DNA of 64,000 nt from assembly GCA_947462335.1 (NCBI GenBank), contig OX381717.1, positions 21,505,166-21,569,165 of the forward strand, read 5' to 3'. Origin of the DNA: Harmothoe impar. Lineage: Eukaryota; Annelida; Polychaeta; Phyllodocida; Polynoidae. Both the position numbers and the translations under genes were made by a program. Below, piece after piece: positions 35,491 through 48,200 of this stretch. Every line of letters starts with the position of its first letter. Position 1 is the first letter of the stretch. The notes below the pieces were generated by a model. The model ran no database searches, was not told where the DNA came from, and saw only the letters and a list, made by a program, of their open reading frames with translations.

Positions 35491-36766
35491 GCTCTTAACA
35501 TATGCCAGATAGTGGAGGCAGGTATAATCTATATAATCACAACATTACCCAGACGTGTCTCCCGCCACAAGACCTAAATAAGTGTGTGAACGGTTTTTCA
35601 TAGTGTAGGTTTACTGACCTAGTTCACTCTGCCACAGCCCACAGTGGTCATACAGACCTTACAAGGAGTAGACTCCAACCATATATGTAGCTACACTCAC
35701 AGTACTCCAACACATCTTACAGGTATATAGGGTACGTATAAAGACAAAAGCTATAGGAAATGTGGGGAAAACACCTTAGTTAAGAGAGATTCACCTTATT
35801 TTCTCATCACTAAGCTGTGACTATCTTCCCTATAAGATAGAAGTATAACCCAGTTCATCCTAGGTTCTCACATCTGTATTGTAGGCCTACACTGTAGTCA
35901 GACAGGCCATACACAGAGCGGAATCTCATAGTCGGTATGACCTACTTATACATTTCCTTTAGATTTAACAAAAGGATCTGGGTCCTTGTGTGCATTAATG
36001 AAAATGATCTATATTCTATTGGCCACTCCAGAATACACCGACACACCCCTGTGGTTAAAATAACCACTGTCCACTTCACTGTCTTCCAAACAGTACAGCA
36101 ACATACTGTTAATTTTTCAGGTACACAAGATGGCTCCTATAGACTGGCAGACCGGTAAAACACCCCTACAGTGTACCAAGTACATGCTGGAGAAGGAACT
36201 CAACTGTGACGTCAATTTCAAGGTTGGAGAAAACAAAGAAAACATCACGGCTCACAAGTTTATTCTGAGTATGCGGAGTGCTGTGTTTGACAGGATGTTT
36301 AATGGCTCATTCTGTGAATCAGAAGAAGACCCTGTAATTGACTCAGGGTATTAACCCTGAGTAATATACACCTACTAATTTTGCGTTTTAAGACAATTTT
36401 GTGACATAGGAGAATCTTTATATTTTGGTTATCGTCCGACATAGACAAAAGTCGACAAAAACATGAGACAGGCAAGGTCGGGGGACAGCATCTAGCGCAA
36501 AATTTTTTCTAAAAATCTAAATTTTTCTTGACTAAATTGAACTGCGATCTTTACGAATTTATTTCTCTCTTTCGCTATTATGTAAATGTAGGAAAAAAAA
36601 GCTACCACCTCCATGGGCCTCCATAGGCTCCAAGGCATTAACTTTTTGGATGCAAGATAGAAATGGAATTTTCCACCATTCTGCTCCTATTTCTCTCTTC
36701 TACCCCCAAAACCGGGCAAAAACTGGGCATATTATACCGCCAGCACCAGAAACATGGTGACAGAAA

Positions 36767-39700
36767 TGTCGCCAGGGGTAAGGAGAAAGGCGCCAGGGGT
36801 AAGAGAAATGTCGCCAGGGGTGACACCAAAGTGCACCACAGGTGCACCAGAGATCCACCAAAGTGCACCAGAGGTCCACCAAAGTGCACCAGAGGTCCAC
36901 CAAAGTGCACCAGAGGTCCACCAAAGTGCACCAGAACTCCACCAAAGTGCACCAGAGGTCCACCAAAGCGCACCAGAGGTCCACTCAAGTGCACCAGATG
37001 TGCACCAAATGGCACCAGAGGCGCACCAAAGTGCACCAGAACTCCACCAAAGTGCACCAGAGGTCTACCAAAGCGTGCCAGAGGTCCACCAAAGTGCACC
37101 AGGAGTGTACCAAAGTGCACCAGAGGCCCACCGAAGTGCACCAGAGGGTCCCCAAAGTGCACGAGGGGTGCACCGAAGTGCACCAGGGGTGCACTACAGT
37201 GTACAAGAGGTCCACCAAAGTGCACCAGAGGTCCACCAAAGTGCACCAAAGGTCAACCAAAGTGCACCAGAAGTGCACCAAAGTACACCAGAGGTCCACC
37301 AAAGTGCACTAGAGGGTCCCCAAAGTGCACCAGAGGTCCACCAAAGTGTACCAGAGGTCCACCAAAGTACACAAGAGGTGCACCAAAGTGCACCAGAGGC
37401 CGACCAAAGTGCACCAGGGGTGCACCAAAGTGCACCGGAGGGTCACCGAAGTGCACCAGGGTGTGGTAAAGTGCACCAGAAGGTCACCAAAGTGCACCAG
37501 GGGTGCAATAAAGTGCACCAGAGGTGTACCTAAGTGCACCAGCGGTGCACTACCGTGCACCAGAGGTCCACCAAAGTGCACCAGAGGTGTACCAAAGTGC
37601 ACCAGAGGCCCACCAAAGTGCACCAGAGGGTCTCCAAAATAAACCAGGGGTGCACCAAAGTGCACCAGAGGTCCTATAAAGTGCACCAGAGGTCCACCAA
37701 AGTGTACCAGAGGTCCATCAAAGTACACCAGAGGTGCACCAAAGTGCACCAGGGGTGCACCAAAGTGCACCAGAGGGTCACCAAAGTGCACCAGGGGTGC
37801 ACCAAAGTGCACCAGGGGTGCACCAAAGTGCACCAGGGGTGCACCAAAGTGCACCAGAGGGTCACCAAAGTGCACCAGGGGTGCAATAAAGTGCACCAGA
37901 GGTCAACCAAAGTGCACCAGCGGTGCACTACAGTGCACCAGAGGTCAACCAAAGTGCACCAGGGGTGCACCAAAGTGCACCAGGGGTGTGGTAAAGTGCA
38001 CCAGAGGGTCACCAAAGTGCACCAGGGGTGCAATAAAGTGCACCAGGGGTCAACCAAAGTGCACCAGCGGTGCACTACAGTGCACCAGAGGTCCACCAAA
38101 GTGCACCAGAGGTGTACCAAAGTGCACAAGAGGCCAACCAAAGTGCACCAGAGGGTCCCCAAAATGCACCAGGGGTGCACCAAAGTGCACCAGGGGTGCA
38201 CTATAGTGCACCAGAGGTCCACCAAAGTTCACCAGAGGTCCACCAAAGTGCACCAGAGGTCCACCAAAGTGCACCAGAGGTCCACCAAAGTGCACCAGAG
38301 GTCCACCAAAGTGCACCAGAGGTCCACCAACGTGCACCAGAGGTCCACCAAAGTGCACCAGAGGTGTACCAAAGTGCACAAGAGGCCAACCAAAGTGCAC
38401 CAGAGGGTCCCCAAAATGCACCAGGGGTGCACCAAAGTGCACCAGGGGTGCACTATAGTGCACCAGAGGTCCACCAAAGTTCACCAGAGGTCCACCAAAG
38501 TGCACCAGAGGTCCACCAAAGTGCACCAGAGGTCCACCAAAGTGCACCAGAGGTCCACCAAAGTGCACCAGAGGTCCACCAAAGTGCACCAAAGGGCACC
38601 AGAGGCCCACCAAAGTGCACCAGAGGCGTACCAAAGTGCACCAGAGGTCCACCAAAGTGCACCAGAGGTCCACCAACGTGCACAAGAGGTCCACCAAAGT
38701 GCACCAAAGTGCACCAGAGGCCCACCAAAGTGCACCAGAGGCGTACCAAAGTGCACCAGAGGCCCACCAAAGTGCACCAGGGGTGCACTGAAGTGCACCA
38801 GGGGTGCACTACAGTGCACCAGAGGTCCACCAGAGTGCACCAGGGGTGCAATAAAGTGCACCAGTGCACCAGGGGTGCACCAAAGTGCACCAGGGGTGTG
38901 ATAAAGTGCACCAGAGGTCCACCAAAGTGCACCAGAGGTCCACCAAAGTGCACCAGAGGTCCACCAAAGTGCACCAGATCTCCATCAAAGTGCACCAGAT
39001 CTCCATCAAAGTGCACCAGAGGTCCACCAAAGTGCACCACAGGTGCACCAGAGGTCCACCAAAGTGCACCAGAACTCCACAAAGGTGCACCAGAGGTCCA
39101 CCAAAGTGTACCAGAGGTCCACCAAAGTACACCAGAGGTGCACCAAAGTGCACCAAAGTGCACCAGAGGGTCACCAAAGTGCACCAGGGGTGCACCAAAG
39201 TGCACCAGGGATGTGGTTAAGTGCACCAGAGGGTCACCAAAGTGCACCAGTGGTGCACCAGAACTCCACCAAAGTGCACCAGAGGTCCACCAAAGTGTAC
39301 CAGAGGTCCACCAAAGTACACCAGAGGTGCACCAAAGTGCACCAGGGGTGCACCAAAGTGCACCAGGGGTGCACCAAAGTGCACCAGGGGTGCAATAAAG
39401 TGCACCAGAGGTCAACCAAAGTGCACCAGCGGTGCACTACAGTGCACCAGAGGTCTACCAAAGTGCACCGGAGGTCTACCAAAGTGCACCAGAGGCCTAC
39501 CAAAGTGCACCAGAGGGTCCCCAAAATGCACCAGGGGTGCACTACAGTGCACCAGGGGTCCTCTGGTGCACTTTGGTGCACCAGAGGTCCACCAAAGTGC
39601 ACCAGAGGTCCACCAAAGTGCACCAGGGGTGCACCAAAGTGCACCACAGGTCCACCAAAGTGCACCACAGGTGCACCAGAGGTCCACCAAAGTGCACCAA

Positions 39701-39808
39701 AGGTCCACCAAAGTGCACCAGAACTCCACCAAAGTGCACCAGTGGTGCACCAAAGTGCACCAGAACTCCACCAAAGTGCACCAGAGGTCCACCAAAGTGC
39801 ACCAGAGT
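36767..39808 (+). repeat. 21-bp-period minisatellite, about 3 kb
   Basis: About 140 units have the core CACCAAAGTGCACCAGAG. Common variants have GGGTGCACC, GGGTCCCC or GGCCAACC at the unit start. The left edge (36767-36824) shows the same 21-bp spacing in diverged units (CGCCAGGGGTAAGGAG), so the array seems to have grown from a local precursor. GGTGCAC-CAAA-GTGCACC in many units can form a 7-bp stem hairpin. The unit length is a multiple of three and the unit has no stop in most frames, so long open frames appear on both strands (up to 455 codons at 37534-38901). I regard these as by-products. Confidence 0.95.
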
Positions 39809-40244
39809 GTTAGTGTGGACCTTCATGATGGGGGCATGAAGGAGTAGAATAACTTCATCAGGAGCCTTCCACAATACCAATGGGCATACCGGATTTGTAA
39901 AAGGCGACAAAACTTGAGGGGTCTCGTGCAGTCACGTAAGCAGTCACAACCGCTGCCCATATGCGCGGGCCCGGGCCTTCTTGCTGGTGGTCTGGCATGG
40001 GATTCCTCCTCAGTGAACCACGTCTGAGATATCAAAGGCCGTGGTTTGTCTGGCCATGCCTACTATGGTACTAGCCCAGGTATGTAGGACCAGGCAAATA
40101 AAAGAACACTTGCCATCCTTCGAAAAGAGTAGGGGACGTGCCCCGGTAGCGGTTTTCTCCCTCACCTCATAGATGCGGTCATTCATTTCATAGATTCGAT
40201 CATCCATAGATGCGGTCACTGCTTTATTGGGCAAGCAGCATATA

Positions 40245-41044
40245 AATATCTGTCCTACTACTGCAAGGCAGACTACCACTATTTCTGGATGACTCCTTGC
40301 CAACTTGAGATGTCCCGTGAGGTACTTGATCTACGTCTGGACGTTAACCCTTCCTTTACCATACACGCATTATTGCGAGTTTACTGTACAGGACCGTACA
40401 CACATTTATGTGAGTTACCCGCCGATTTTCGACCCTCTATGGTTTGCCTAAAAGTTGGTAGAATTCCACAATTTTTTCTGACAGTAATCTATGGCATATT
40501 GTCTCTGCATATCTTAATCGGTGTGTACATACATCCAATATTTCAGAAATGCTGGGCATCTCAACTTCGATGATCTTTAACTTTTTTCAATATGATTTGA
40601 GCAATATTTAAGGCAAAAATCTAAATAAAAAGTCAAACAATATTTTTTTGGGGTGAAAAATGGTTTTGTCCAATTTTTCATGCTGAAAAAGATGGTACCA
40701 AAAGTTAAGGTCTATTTTGATGCATTCTGGCCTAAATGTAAGTTTCAATGGCAACATATACACTAAAATAAACTGTATATAATTTCAAATAGGGCTTTAT
40801 CTCCCTAATCTGAACACTTAGGGCGATTTGGGTATCTTACTTTCTGGTTATTCAATATTGTTCATCTTGTCATAGGTGTACTTCTAGTTTGAATATTTAC
40901 AAAATTCTTTCGGTTTCTAAAAGGTTAGACCATCCCCTAAATCCAAATATCCCATTTGAATTCTATCTGAAAAAATCTGGTCTTGGGATGGGTGTCTTTA
41001 TGTGGAGCCTGATAAATTAAACAAATCAATCAATCAATCAATCA
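40245..41044 (+). repeat. Retroposon-like segment with (CAAT)n tail
   Basis: 40245-40350 repeats the sequence at 14775-14890 (ATATCTGTCCTACTACTG, GTACTTGATCTACGTCTGG). A tail AAACAAATCAATCAATCAATC ends at 41044, directly against the second minisatellite block. The part between has no open frame of note. It is probably a truncated LINE or SINE copy, perhaps two. Confidence 0.45.
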
Positions 41045-41258
41045 AAAGTGCACCAGAGGTGCACCAGAGGTGCACCAAAGTGCACCAGCGGTCCACCAAA
41101 GTGCACCAGCGGTCCACCAAAGCACAATAGAGGTCCACCAAAGCGCACCAGAGGTCCACCAAAGTGCACCAGAGGTCCACCAAAGCGCACCAGAGGTCCA
41201 CCAAAGCGCACCAGAGGTCCACCAAAGTACACCAGAGGCCCTCCAAAGTGCACATGGG
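41045..41258 (+). repeat. Second block of the 21-bp minisatellite
   Basis: About ten units of the same CACCAAAGTGCACCAGAG type lie here, some with GCGCACC or GCACAAT changes. It is separated from the main array by about 1.2 kb that includes a retroposon tail. It was either one array split by insertion or a re-seeded block. Confidence 0.85.
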
Positions 41259-43432
41259 TGTTGGAAGAGTTGCCGGGGGCGAGTAAAATGCCCCCTCGGA
41301 GGTTTTACTGCAAATACTACACCTCCAAGGAGGTTTTCCATCACAAAACCATAAGAATTTATGAAGATATACATATACCATAGGTAACATAAAAAGATAC
41401 ATTTCCAATGAAAAAGTAACAACAAATCGACCATGTACAATTGCTTTTCACAGAAGCACAAATTGCTTTTCACAGAAGCACAAATTATTTATCTTCATAC
41501 ACTCTGTTACCTAACCCTGAGTCATCTGTGAGTACGCTCACACGCTCAGTCATTCTAGATGTACCATCAGCAGCTTTTCAAATGGTGTTAAGGTATTTAT
41601 ATTTTGATAAAGCCAAGCCGGCGTATATACGCTTCATCTACAATTTGGGACAATCCTATAAGCTGCATTTGGAGTATAGAAATTGCTATTTTAGTACTCC
41701 ATACATGTAAAAACCTAATATAAGCCACACCCTATATAGGCATGTTAAGGTGGGTCGCTACCTTTTGAAGTTAACAGAATTTCTTAATTCTTTTTTTAGA
41801 GGCAGTTTAAATCATACTGACATGATAAATAAAAAGAAAAATGGGGGTCCCGAACTACTTTTTTGAAATATCAAATTTAAAATATTTAAAGTGTTTCATT
41901 TATTTTTAAAATTAGAGAAAATTGTTAAAACTTCCACTATTTGGTATCAATTTTACCTACTTTAAAAGATCCATGAATGATTAACTATTAAAATGTGAAT
42001 GTTGGTCATGAAAAACGTATATTATCCCATACATTTTAGCCCGGGAGTAAAAAAAATACATCTTAGCTGCATGTGCAGAGACTTGTGCAGTGGGTTCATA
42101 TTCAACAGGTTTGGCAAGGATTACTGAAAGTAGTTAAAGGAATACTTACTTCTTTAGGCAGCTAAAGATATATTTTTTCATCTTCAGTATCAAAATTGCA
42201 CATTGTTTATACCTATCACATATTTTTTCCTGATTTAGCAACAAAATATTTATTATTATTCCTGAAAGTAGAAGATTTACCCAATATCAAATGTTCAACA
42301 TATATATATATCTTATTTCAGGTACTGCTACTATGAGTGTCTTGACATTGAAGATGACGTAGCTTTATCAGTTCTTTATGCATCGACAAAGTATATGCTC
42401 CCTCTGCTGGAGGAAGCAGCTAGGGAGAAGCTGATTGAGATTTTGAGTGGTTCAAATATATGGGACATATACAAATATGCAAAGAGTGTTGGAGATTCAG
42501 AACTTCATGATGCCTGCAAGGTGTACTTTACAGGAGATGTTAAATCAGTACAGGAGGCACTGCAGGCTGAAGCATTCCTCAACATACCACATCAAGTACT
42601 GCTAGACTTCCTACACATTAATGACAAGACACATCTGATTAAGAAGCTAGGGGATGTTGATGATTCCAAGGTGAAAGGGTATGATTCTGAGTCTGAACAA
42701 GAAGTTCACTATTGTGGCATTAGGATCTCAGAGATTGAACTGTTCAAAGTGTGCAATGCATGGGCAGAGGCAGAATGCCAACGACAGGAGATTGACCTAA
42801 CTGGTGCCAACAAGAGGACTGTGCTTGGAGATGTACTTTTGTTGATACGATTCCCGGTGATGCTTCAAACTGACCTTGCTTACATTGTTTACCCCACAGA
42901 TATCCTTACTCAGAATGAAATTGTCAATCTGTGTCAGTATAAAAACCCTCACCCAGTTTGCGAATACCAAACTGATTTTCCTTCAAGTGAGAGGCAGTTC
43001 GTGATGACAACACCTGAGCCTTCTTTCAAATTCAATAACTTAAGTAGTTTGTATGTAGTTTCTGAAGTCAGAGTCATGTTGTCCAGGGTATGGGTACTGC
43101 TCCCAGGCACATATAAAGTCACTGTGAAGGATACTCTCAACGATATGTCTTGGTCAATGAAATATGACGTCAAATACCAGGATCACACAACCAAATCAAT
43201 CGGAGGAATGAATTACTATTTATATACCTTGGATGTAACACCACAGCTGTTCGAGTCAGGTACCAGGTACTCTATAACAGCAGAACGCACACAGCGTTGG
43301 GAACATAAGGATTTTAAGCACAGTGAAAAAAATATTGTGATAAATGGTTCATCATTCAAAGAAGTGAAGATAGCATGTGACCCTAACACAAAGTTGAACA
43401 CGATGTATGCACTTACTCTGAGCCTTGTCTAG

Positions 43433-45296
43433 ATGCAGAAACTAGATTGGGAATCTACTCAAAATATAGTATCCCCCCTCCCCCCTTGTAGAGGTGAAAC
43501 TGTATGGCTACGTACCTGATGTCAGACTGTCCTGTGGGCCCGGGGTCCTAGGCAAGGGTCCGCGAGGGCCCTTGAAAAAGGGTTCTTTTTAGGCAATTTT
43601 AGATGAAAAGGGCACATTTTTGAGCCCAATGACTGGAGAAACTTTCAGGTGACATTTTATCCAGCTCTTTTCAGACACATTTCTATGTTTAATGCCAGGT
43701 GTGAAATTTTAGGTTATGGTTTAGGCCCAACTTTTTTGGGTTACTTTCTATGATGTCCATTGATTACCCGAAATGAAGGGAATTTTGCTTGTCCACTTTG
43801 ATTTAAAGTATGATTTCTGTCCAATTTCCAATGAAAATGGTGCTATTTTGGTGATTTGCCTCCCGGGATAAGGATCCTAAATTTGAAGTGATGTTCACAC
43901 ATAGCTACTTCCTGTATATATAGGGAGTGGCCCCCTCGGGTCTGTGGGTGTGAAATGTCCGCAGATCTATGTGCGGAATTCCGCATTTTCTATGTTCCAG
44001 AGAAAATGAAAAGTCATTTATAAGGGGGGTGGGGTATGGACTCTGACATTTTTGTACTTTCTGAATTTGCACAGATTCTTTAATTCTCTATATCTAAAAG
44101 TATGATTTGAATGTACTTGTCATTAAAAGATAGGTTTTAAATGATGGATGAAACAGATGAAACCATTTTTGGCATTCACAGCCCGGCATGTGCACCATAG
44201 AGAAATTCCATAGGCCTATGTTACACAGCACATTGATCCAATGTAACTAATTTAGGTTTAATATCTTACATTTGCATCGTATTTCATACATTCTCCAGTG
44301 TCAGTCATTACGTATATTGGAAAATTGTTATTATTTGAGATGGTATCACTGTGTGTTTTGGCCGGTTACAGGTTAACAAAGAGGCTATACTTATATTCAG
44401 ATCTGCCTAAACAACCTTATAAATGATATGTTTGGAATATGAATGTAAGTTTTTTTTTATCATGAATAAATAAACAGTGAACACTTATGATAGCCAAGAC
44501 TTGACGAGTATCAATAAACATAGGCTACTGTAGCGATATTAACAATGTGTAAATAAAGTGAGATGTAAGTTCCTCCAGAATGATACCCTTTTAGGCCTAT
44601 AACATGAGTAGGCCCCCTACCTAGGCCCTATTGAGTTTGGTTTAAAAAGAGTAGGCCTATCATTTGATAAACAGAATTTACCATATATCAACCAATATTA
44701 TGCATACCTAGGGACTACATTTTAAAAACATCTACCTCCCCATTCAATGCCCCCCCCCCCCCTCCCTACCATCCCACCCCCGTTCCCCCCATGTCGTTCG
44801 CCCAGTCATTTAGTCAAATTCGTGGCGGGAAAGAATGTCGTCGTTGACAGTGGAGGCATCTGGTGGCAGAATCCGCAACTGCAGCTGAAGCTGGTTTTCA
44901 GCGTCTATTTCGCCTTTACATCGTCTGACGTAGATACCAGTGAGAGGAACTTCCTGCCTTGTGTTGGCGTCTGGCAATGAGGGCGATTTTGAAAATCCAG
45001 AGCAGCCAATCCTGAGTCATGCTACCGTTTCCTGAGTCGGATTACGCAAGTGTTAGGTAATAACAGCCGACCCGTTCTCATGAGGTTCTTGCTCTTGTTT
45101 TGCCGAACGCGCTCTGTAGTTCGTACGGAAATACCTAGGTGGCATCTCAGTGCTGCAGCCTTTAGCTCCCGCCCTCTCCTTCTACGCGAGTAGGGCGTGG
45201 CCTTTCTTGGACTAGTCGCTCATTCCTGTGATAGTCATTGTTGGTGGCACATCCAACGTGCATTACTGTGATACGTCATAACGTACCTTTCGCATA
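43433..45296. other. Intergenic region upstream of the transposase gene
   Basis: No gene was seen. C-runs occur at 44749-44762. The 300 bp before 45297 are GC-richer and contain the likely promoter, but no TATA box was seen. I looked here for an inverted terminal repeat that would pair with sequence after 56110 and found none by eye. Confidence 0.4.
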
Positions 45297-48200
45297 ATGG
45301 ATTACCTACGGCATTATCCCTCCACACACCAGCCTATTAGCATCAACTCCCTCTCTCTTATAGTGCCCTTCTCGACGTATAATGGTAAGTTCAATTTGAC
45401 ATAAATGCTTTGCAGTTCATCGGATTCCTTTTTATTACGCCATCAATACCCATGCGTTTAGTGTGGCTGCCGATGGGTTAAAAGCGACCTGGCGACCCGG
45501 ACTGTTCTGGAGGCGACCTTCGACCTAAGGCAATCATAAAAGTGACCTGGCGACTTTTGCCAATAATTGCCAATAGATTAGAGGGTCAATAAAAGCGACC
45601 CCCTTTAGTAGCAAAAATGTGGCGGGAAGTCTTGTCTGTTACGCCCCCTGTCTCCCTAAAGTGATACGACTGCCAAACGAAGCCGGAAGCCGACCTTGTG
45701 ACAACTTTTACCCAACTCAAATTAGCGCTATCCTGTTCCTGTCATCCATATTGCTTGCTACATCGCATACTGTACCCCTCTTCCCCAAAGCCAAGCAGCG
45801 TGATTCTCATACATGTTCAACCGGTGGGCATTGATCCCCCCCCCCCCCCCCGCCCGCCATATGCAATAGCTTGAAGTGCATCATATAACCGTAAGTCAGC
45901 ATTTTGGCCTCTGTTGTCTACTGGCGTCACTGGCGTCACTGTCAGTGTCAACTGTCATTGTTGACATCTCCTATACTCCCCATACGAGCCCAACACCCAT
46001 GTGTGGGGTGTTAACAATTAGCCGAATATTCGGACCCCGGTGACAGTCATAGCTGTGTATTCAAGATATCCACTCGGGAAATCTGCAATCTAGAACCAGA
46101 ATTATAGAATTTTGGTAAAATAGTTTCGAAATCCCTGATTATTTTCGCAATTATTTAACTACCTAATTCCGCTCCTCCTAGAAAGCATAGTGTTCATCCA
46201 TAGATTTGCTTTAACTCTTGGCCAACATGAAGTTCCGACTATATACTAATAGGCCTGTATGTTTTTTATTTGGGCCAAAAGTATCTTCATGTAAAAACTG
46301 AGGGATTAATTTGATATTGACTTGATTAGGCCATGAGAACTGAGGTTTGAGTTTACCGTCCACCGCCCGCATGCCTTTGGAGGGGCCGCATGAAAAGTTC
46401 ATTATTTCAATAATATTTCATTATTTCAAAAAAATGTAGAAACTTTATCTAATTTCAAACAAATTATCCATCAAAGCAAAGATCAATGTAGGTATATTTG
46501 GTATCAAATTAAAGCTAATGGTGTCAGGAATGCATTCAACAGGGTTTTATCTGCATTCATGGTACACGTACCAGACCGATAATACAATTTTTATACTGAT
46601 TTATCAACATGATTACTAGAGTCACTATAGTGAACGTTGAAATCTACTACACCCAAACATAGACCTTCCCACAAGCATCACAGATGTACCGGTACTGTAA
46701 GTAGGCCTGCAGCAAGAAGGCGCCCACCTGTCCATATCAGGGCTGTGAAACCTCAGATTAAAATCTGAATTCAGATATTTTGGTCTTCAAATTGGTCATT
46801 CTTGTGATTTGTCCAGATCCAATGAGAAATGTGGTTCACGGTATGTAGGGAGTGGATGGGCCAGGGACTTGGGAATCTCAACAGAGTAGAACACTGAAAT
46901 ACATCAAATTGCCTATCTGATTTTCAACATTTTTCTTGAGGCATGCTTCCCCCCCCCCCTTACAGATTATTAGTGTTTTTTCTGACCATATAGCTTAAAA
47001 ACTTTCTGCCCACATTTAGCCCCCCCCCCCATCAAAATTCATGATTACTCCCCCTCTTGTACAAGAAAGGCCATGTTGCTGTGTCGAATTTATTGGTCCA
47101 CACCCATTCAAAAGGGTATAACCACCTTAGGGAGTGTTCATACTTCATTTATTAATTACAAGGGGGTGGTGGTGAGATTTCGCGCGGAGGGGCAAAAACA
47201 TTTTACCTCGTATGCATTGCCATTGGTTTAGTTGAAGGTCTATACAGTGGGGGCAGATCCAGAAGGGTGGTCTAGGGGGGGGGGCACAGCCAAAAATTTG
47301 GTCTAGGGGGGGCACAGGCAGGGTTCTGGACCGCATTTCCTACAGTCAAAGTCATATCAAGGGCCATTTTCAGGGGGTCTAGGGGGGCACGTGCCTCCCA
47401 GGCCACCCCCTGGATCCGCTACTGCTATACTAGTATAGGTAGGCCTACCTCCCAGGGCCTACCCATCCCTAAATGTGTTGAGTGTCATATTTGATATAGG
47501 CATAGACCTACAGATATCTAGGTATCGCTAATGAAAATAATGAATAATGAATAATGAAAAAAAGCCTCATCACGTTTCAAAATTTCTCGGACGGTAAACT
47601 CAAACCTCAGTTCCCATGGCCTTAAGCATGTAACTAATTAACCAATAACGTTTAGCTAAATCACAATACTGGGATAAAGGAAATCGTGTATACTTGACAT
47701 GTATATTTTGATGCGCAATATCACTACCTCAATTTAAAACCTAATTCCCATAGCTACCTCTGCACAGTCCTCCAAAACTGGCACCGATTAGCACGACGCC
47801 CCTGCAGCCCCAGAAGGCACCGACGTTCACGCGGGGGCCGGCGGCTTGTTCAACTTATACTAATTGTAACTTATATCTTTATAACTAATGTAGGCACTTA
47901 GTACCGCTCGCCCTTTCATAAATAAAGTTTATTATTTTGATCCCATTTTTTATCTACTTCATTATCCCCTTTATCGGTGTGTTAGTCAACCTATGTGGAA
48001 AAGGTCGTGTCATGTTTTATCTAATTGACAGTGTCCGTCAATTGTCAGAAGGCCCTGTCATTTAGTGTGCCTATTCAGACCTTCTTCCCTGAATGATTGT
48101 AGCATTGTCCATTGCCATTTGTATTGTTACTTCTACCTGTTTAAGTTCTCATTAATATGCCGCAACTTTGTGTTTCAGGTCTCCGTCATGGTGCCGGCCA

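Larger units (their letters stand above)
36340..41548. mobile_element. 5.2-kb insertion into BTB exon, carrying a minisatellite
   Basis: It is bordered by GTAATT/GTCATT and bounded by homology to the exon on each side. The left end is GACTCAGGGTATTAACCCTGAGT, which is itself a 9-bp-arm inverted repeat; AACCCTGAGTCA recurs inverted near the right end (41513-41524), about 25 bp inside. The content is 36365-36766 unrecognised, 36767-39808 minisatellite, 39809-40226 unrecognised, 40245-41044 retroposon-like, 41045-41258 minisatellite, and 41437-41487 a short tandem of AATTGCTTTTCACAGAAGCA. No transposase frame was found, so the class is unknown; it could also be more than one event. Confidence 0.55.
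36130..43432 (+). pseudogene. BTB-BACK-PHR copy E, first exon split by a 5.2-kb insertion
   Basis: The first part of exon 1 is 36130-36339 (MAPIDWQTGKTPLQ to DPVI). The missing end of the exon is at 41549-41592: it reads VILDVPSAAFQMVLR, ends at a GTATTT donor, and keeps the phase-2 junction. Exon 2 is 42322-43432 and is fully open, with BACK (STKYMLPLLEEAA, WAEAEC) and PHR (CEYQTDFPSSERQF, LSRVWVL, WSMKYD). GTAATT before and GTCATT after the insert look like a target duplication. The insert has a stop within a few codons, and no canonical splice that would remove it in frame was seen. So the locus should be null unless the insert is absent from other haplotypes. The conserved exon 2 suggests the event is recent. 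Confidence 0.8.

Noticed and set aside
36767..39808. CRISPR-like array
   Set aside because: Units are contiguous, with no unique spacers, in a eukaryotic context.
36754..39847. Long open frames (up to 455 codons) on both strands across the minisatellite
   Set aside because: They follow from a stop-free 21-bp unit; frames overlap in all phases, have no start context, splice sites or domains.
40010..40303. 97-codon minus-strand frame with repeated DDRIYE-type segments
   Set aside because: No recognised domain; it overlaps a retroposon-like repeat and a short degenerate tandem.
36340..41548. The 5.2-kb insertion as a natural intron of BTB copy E
   Set aside because: No GT...AG pair at the borders joins the exon halves in frame; GTAATT to CAG|TCATTC would give a stop after two codons.
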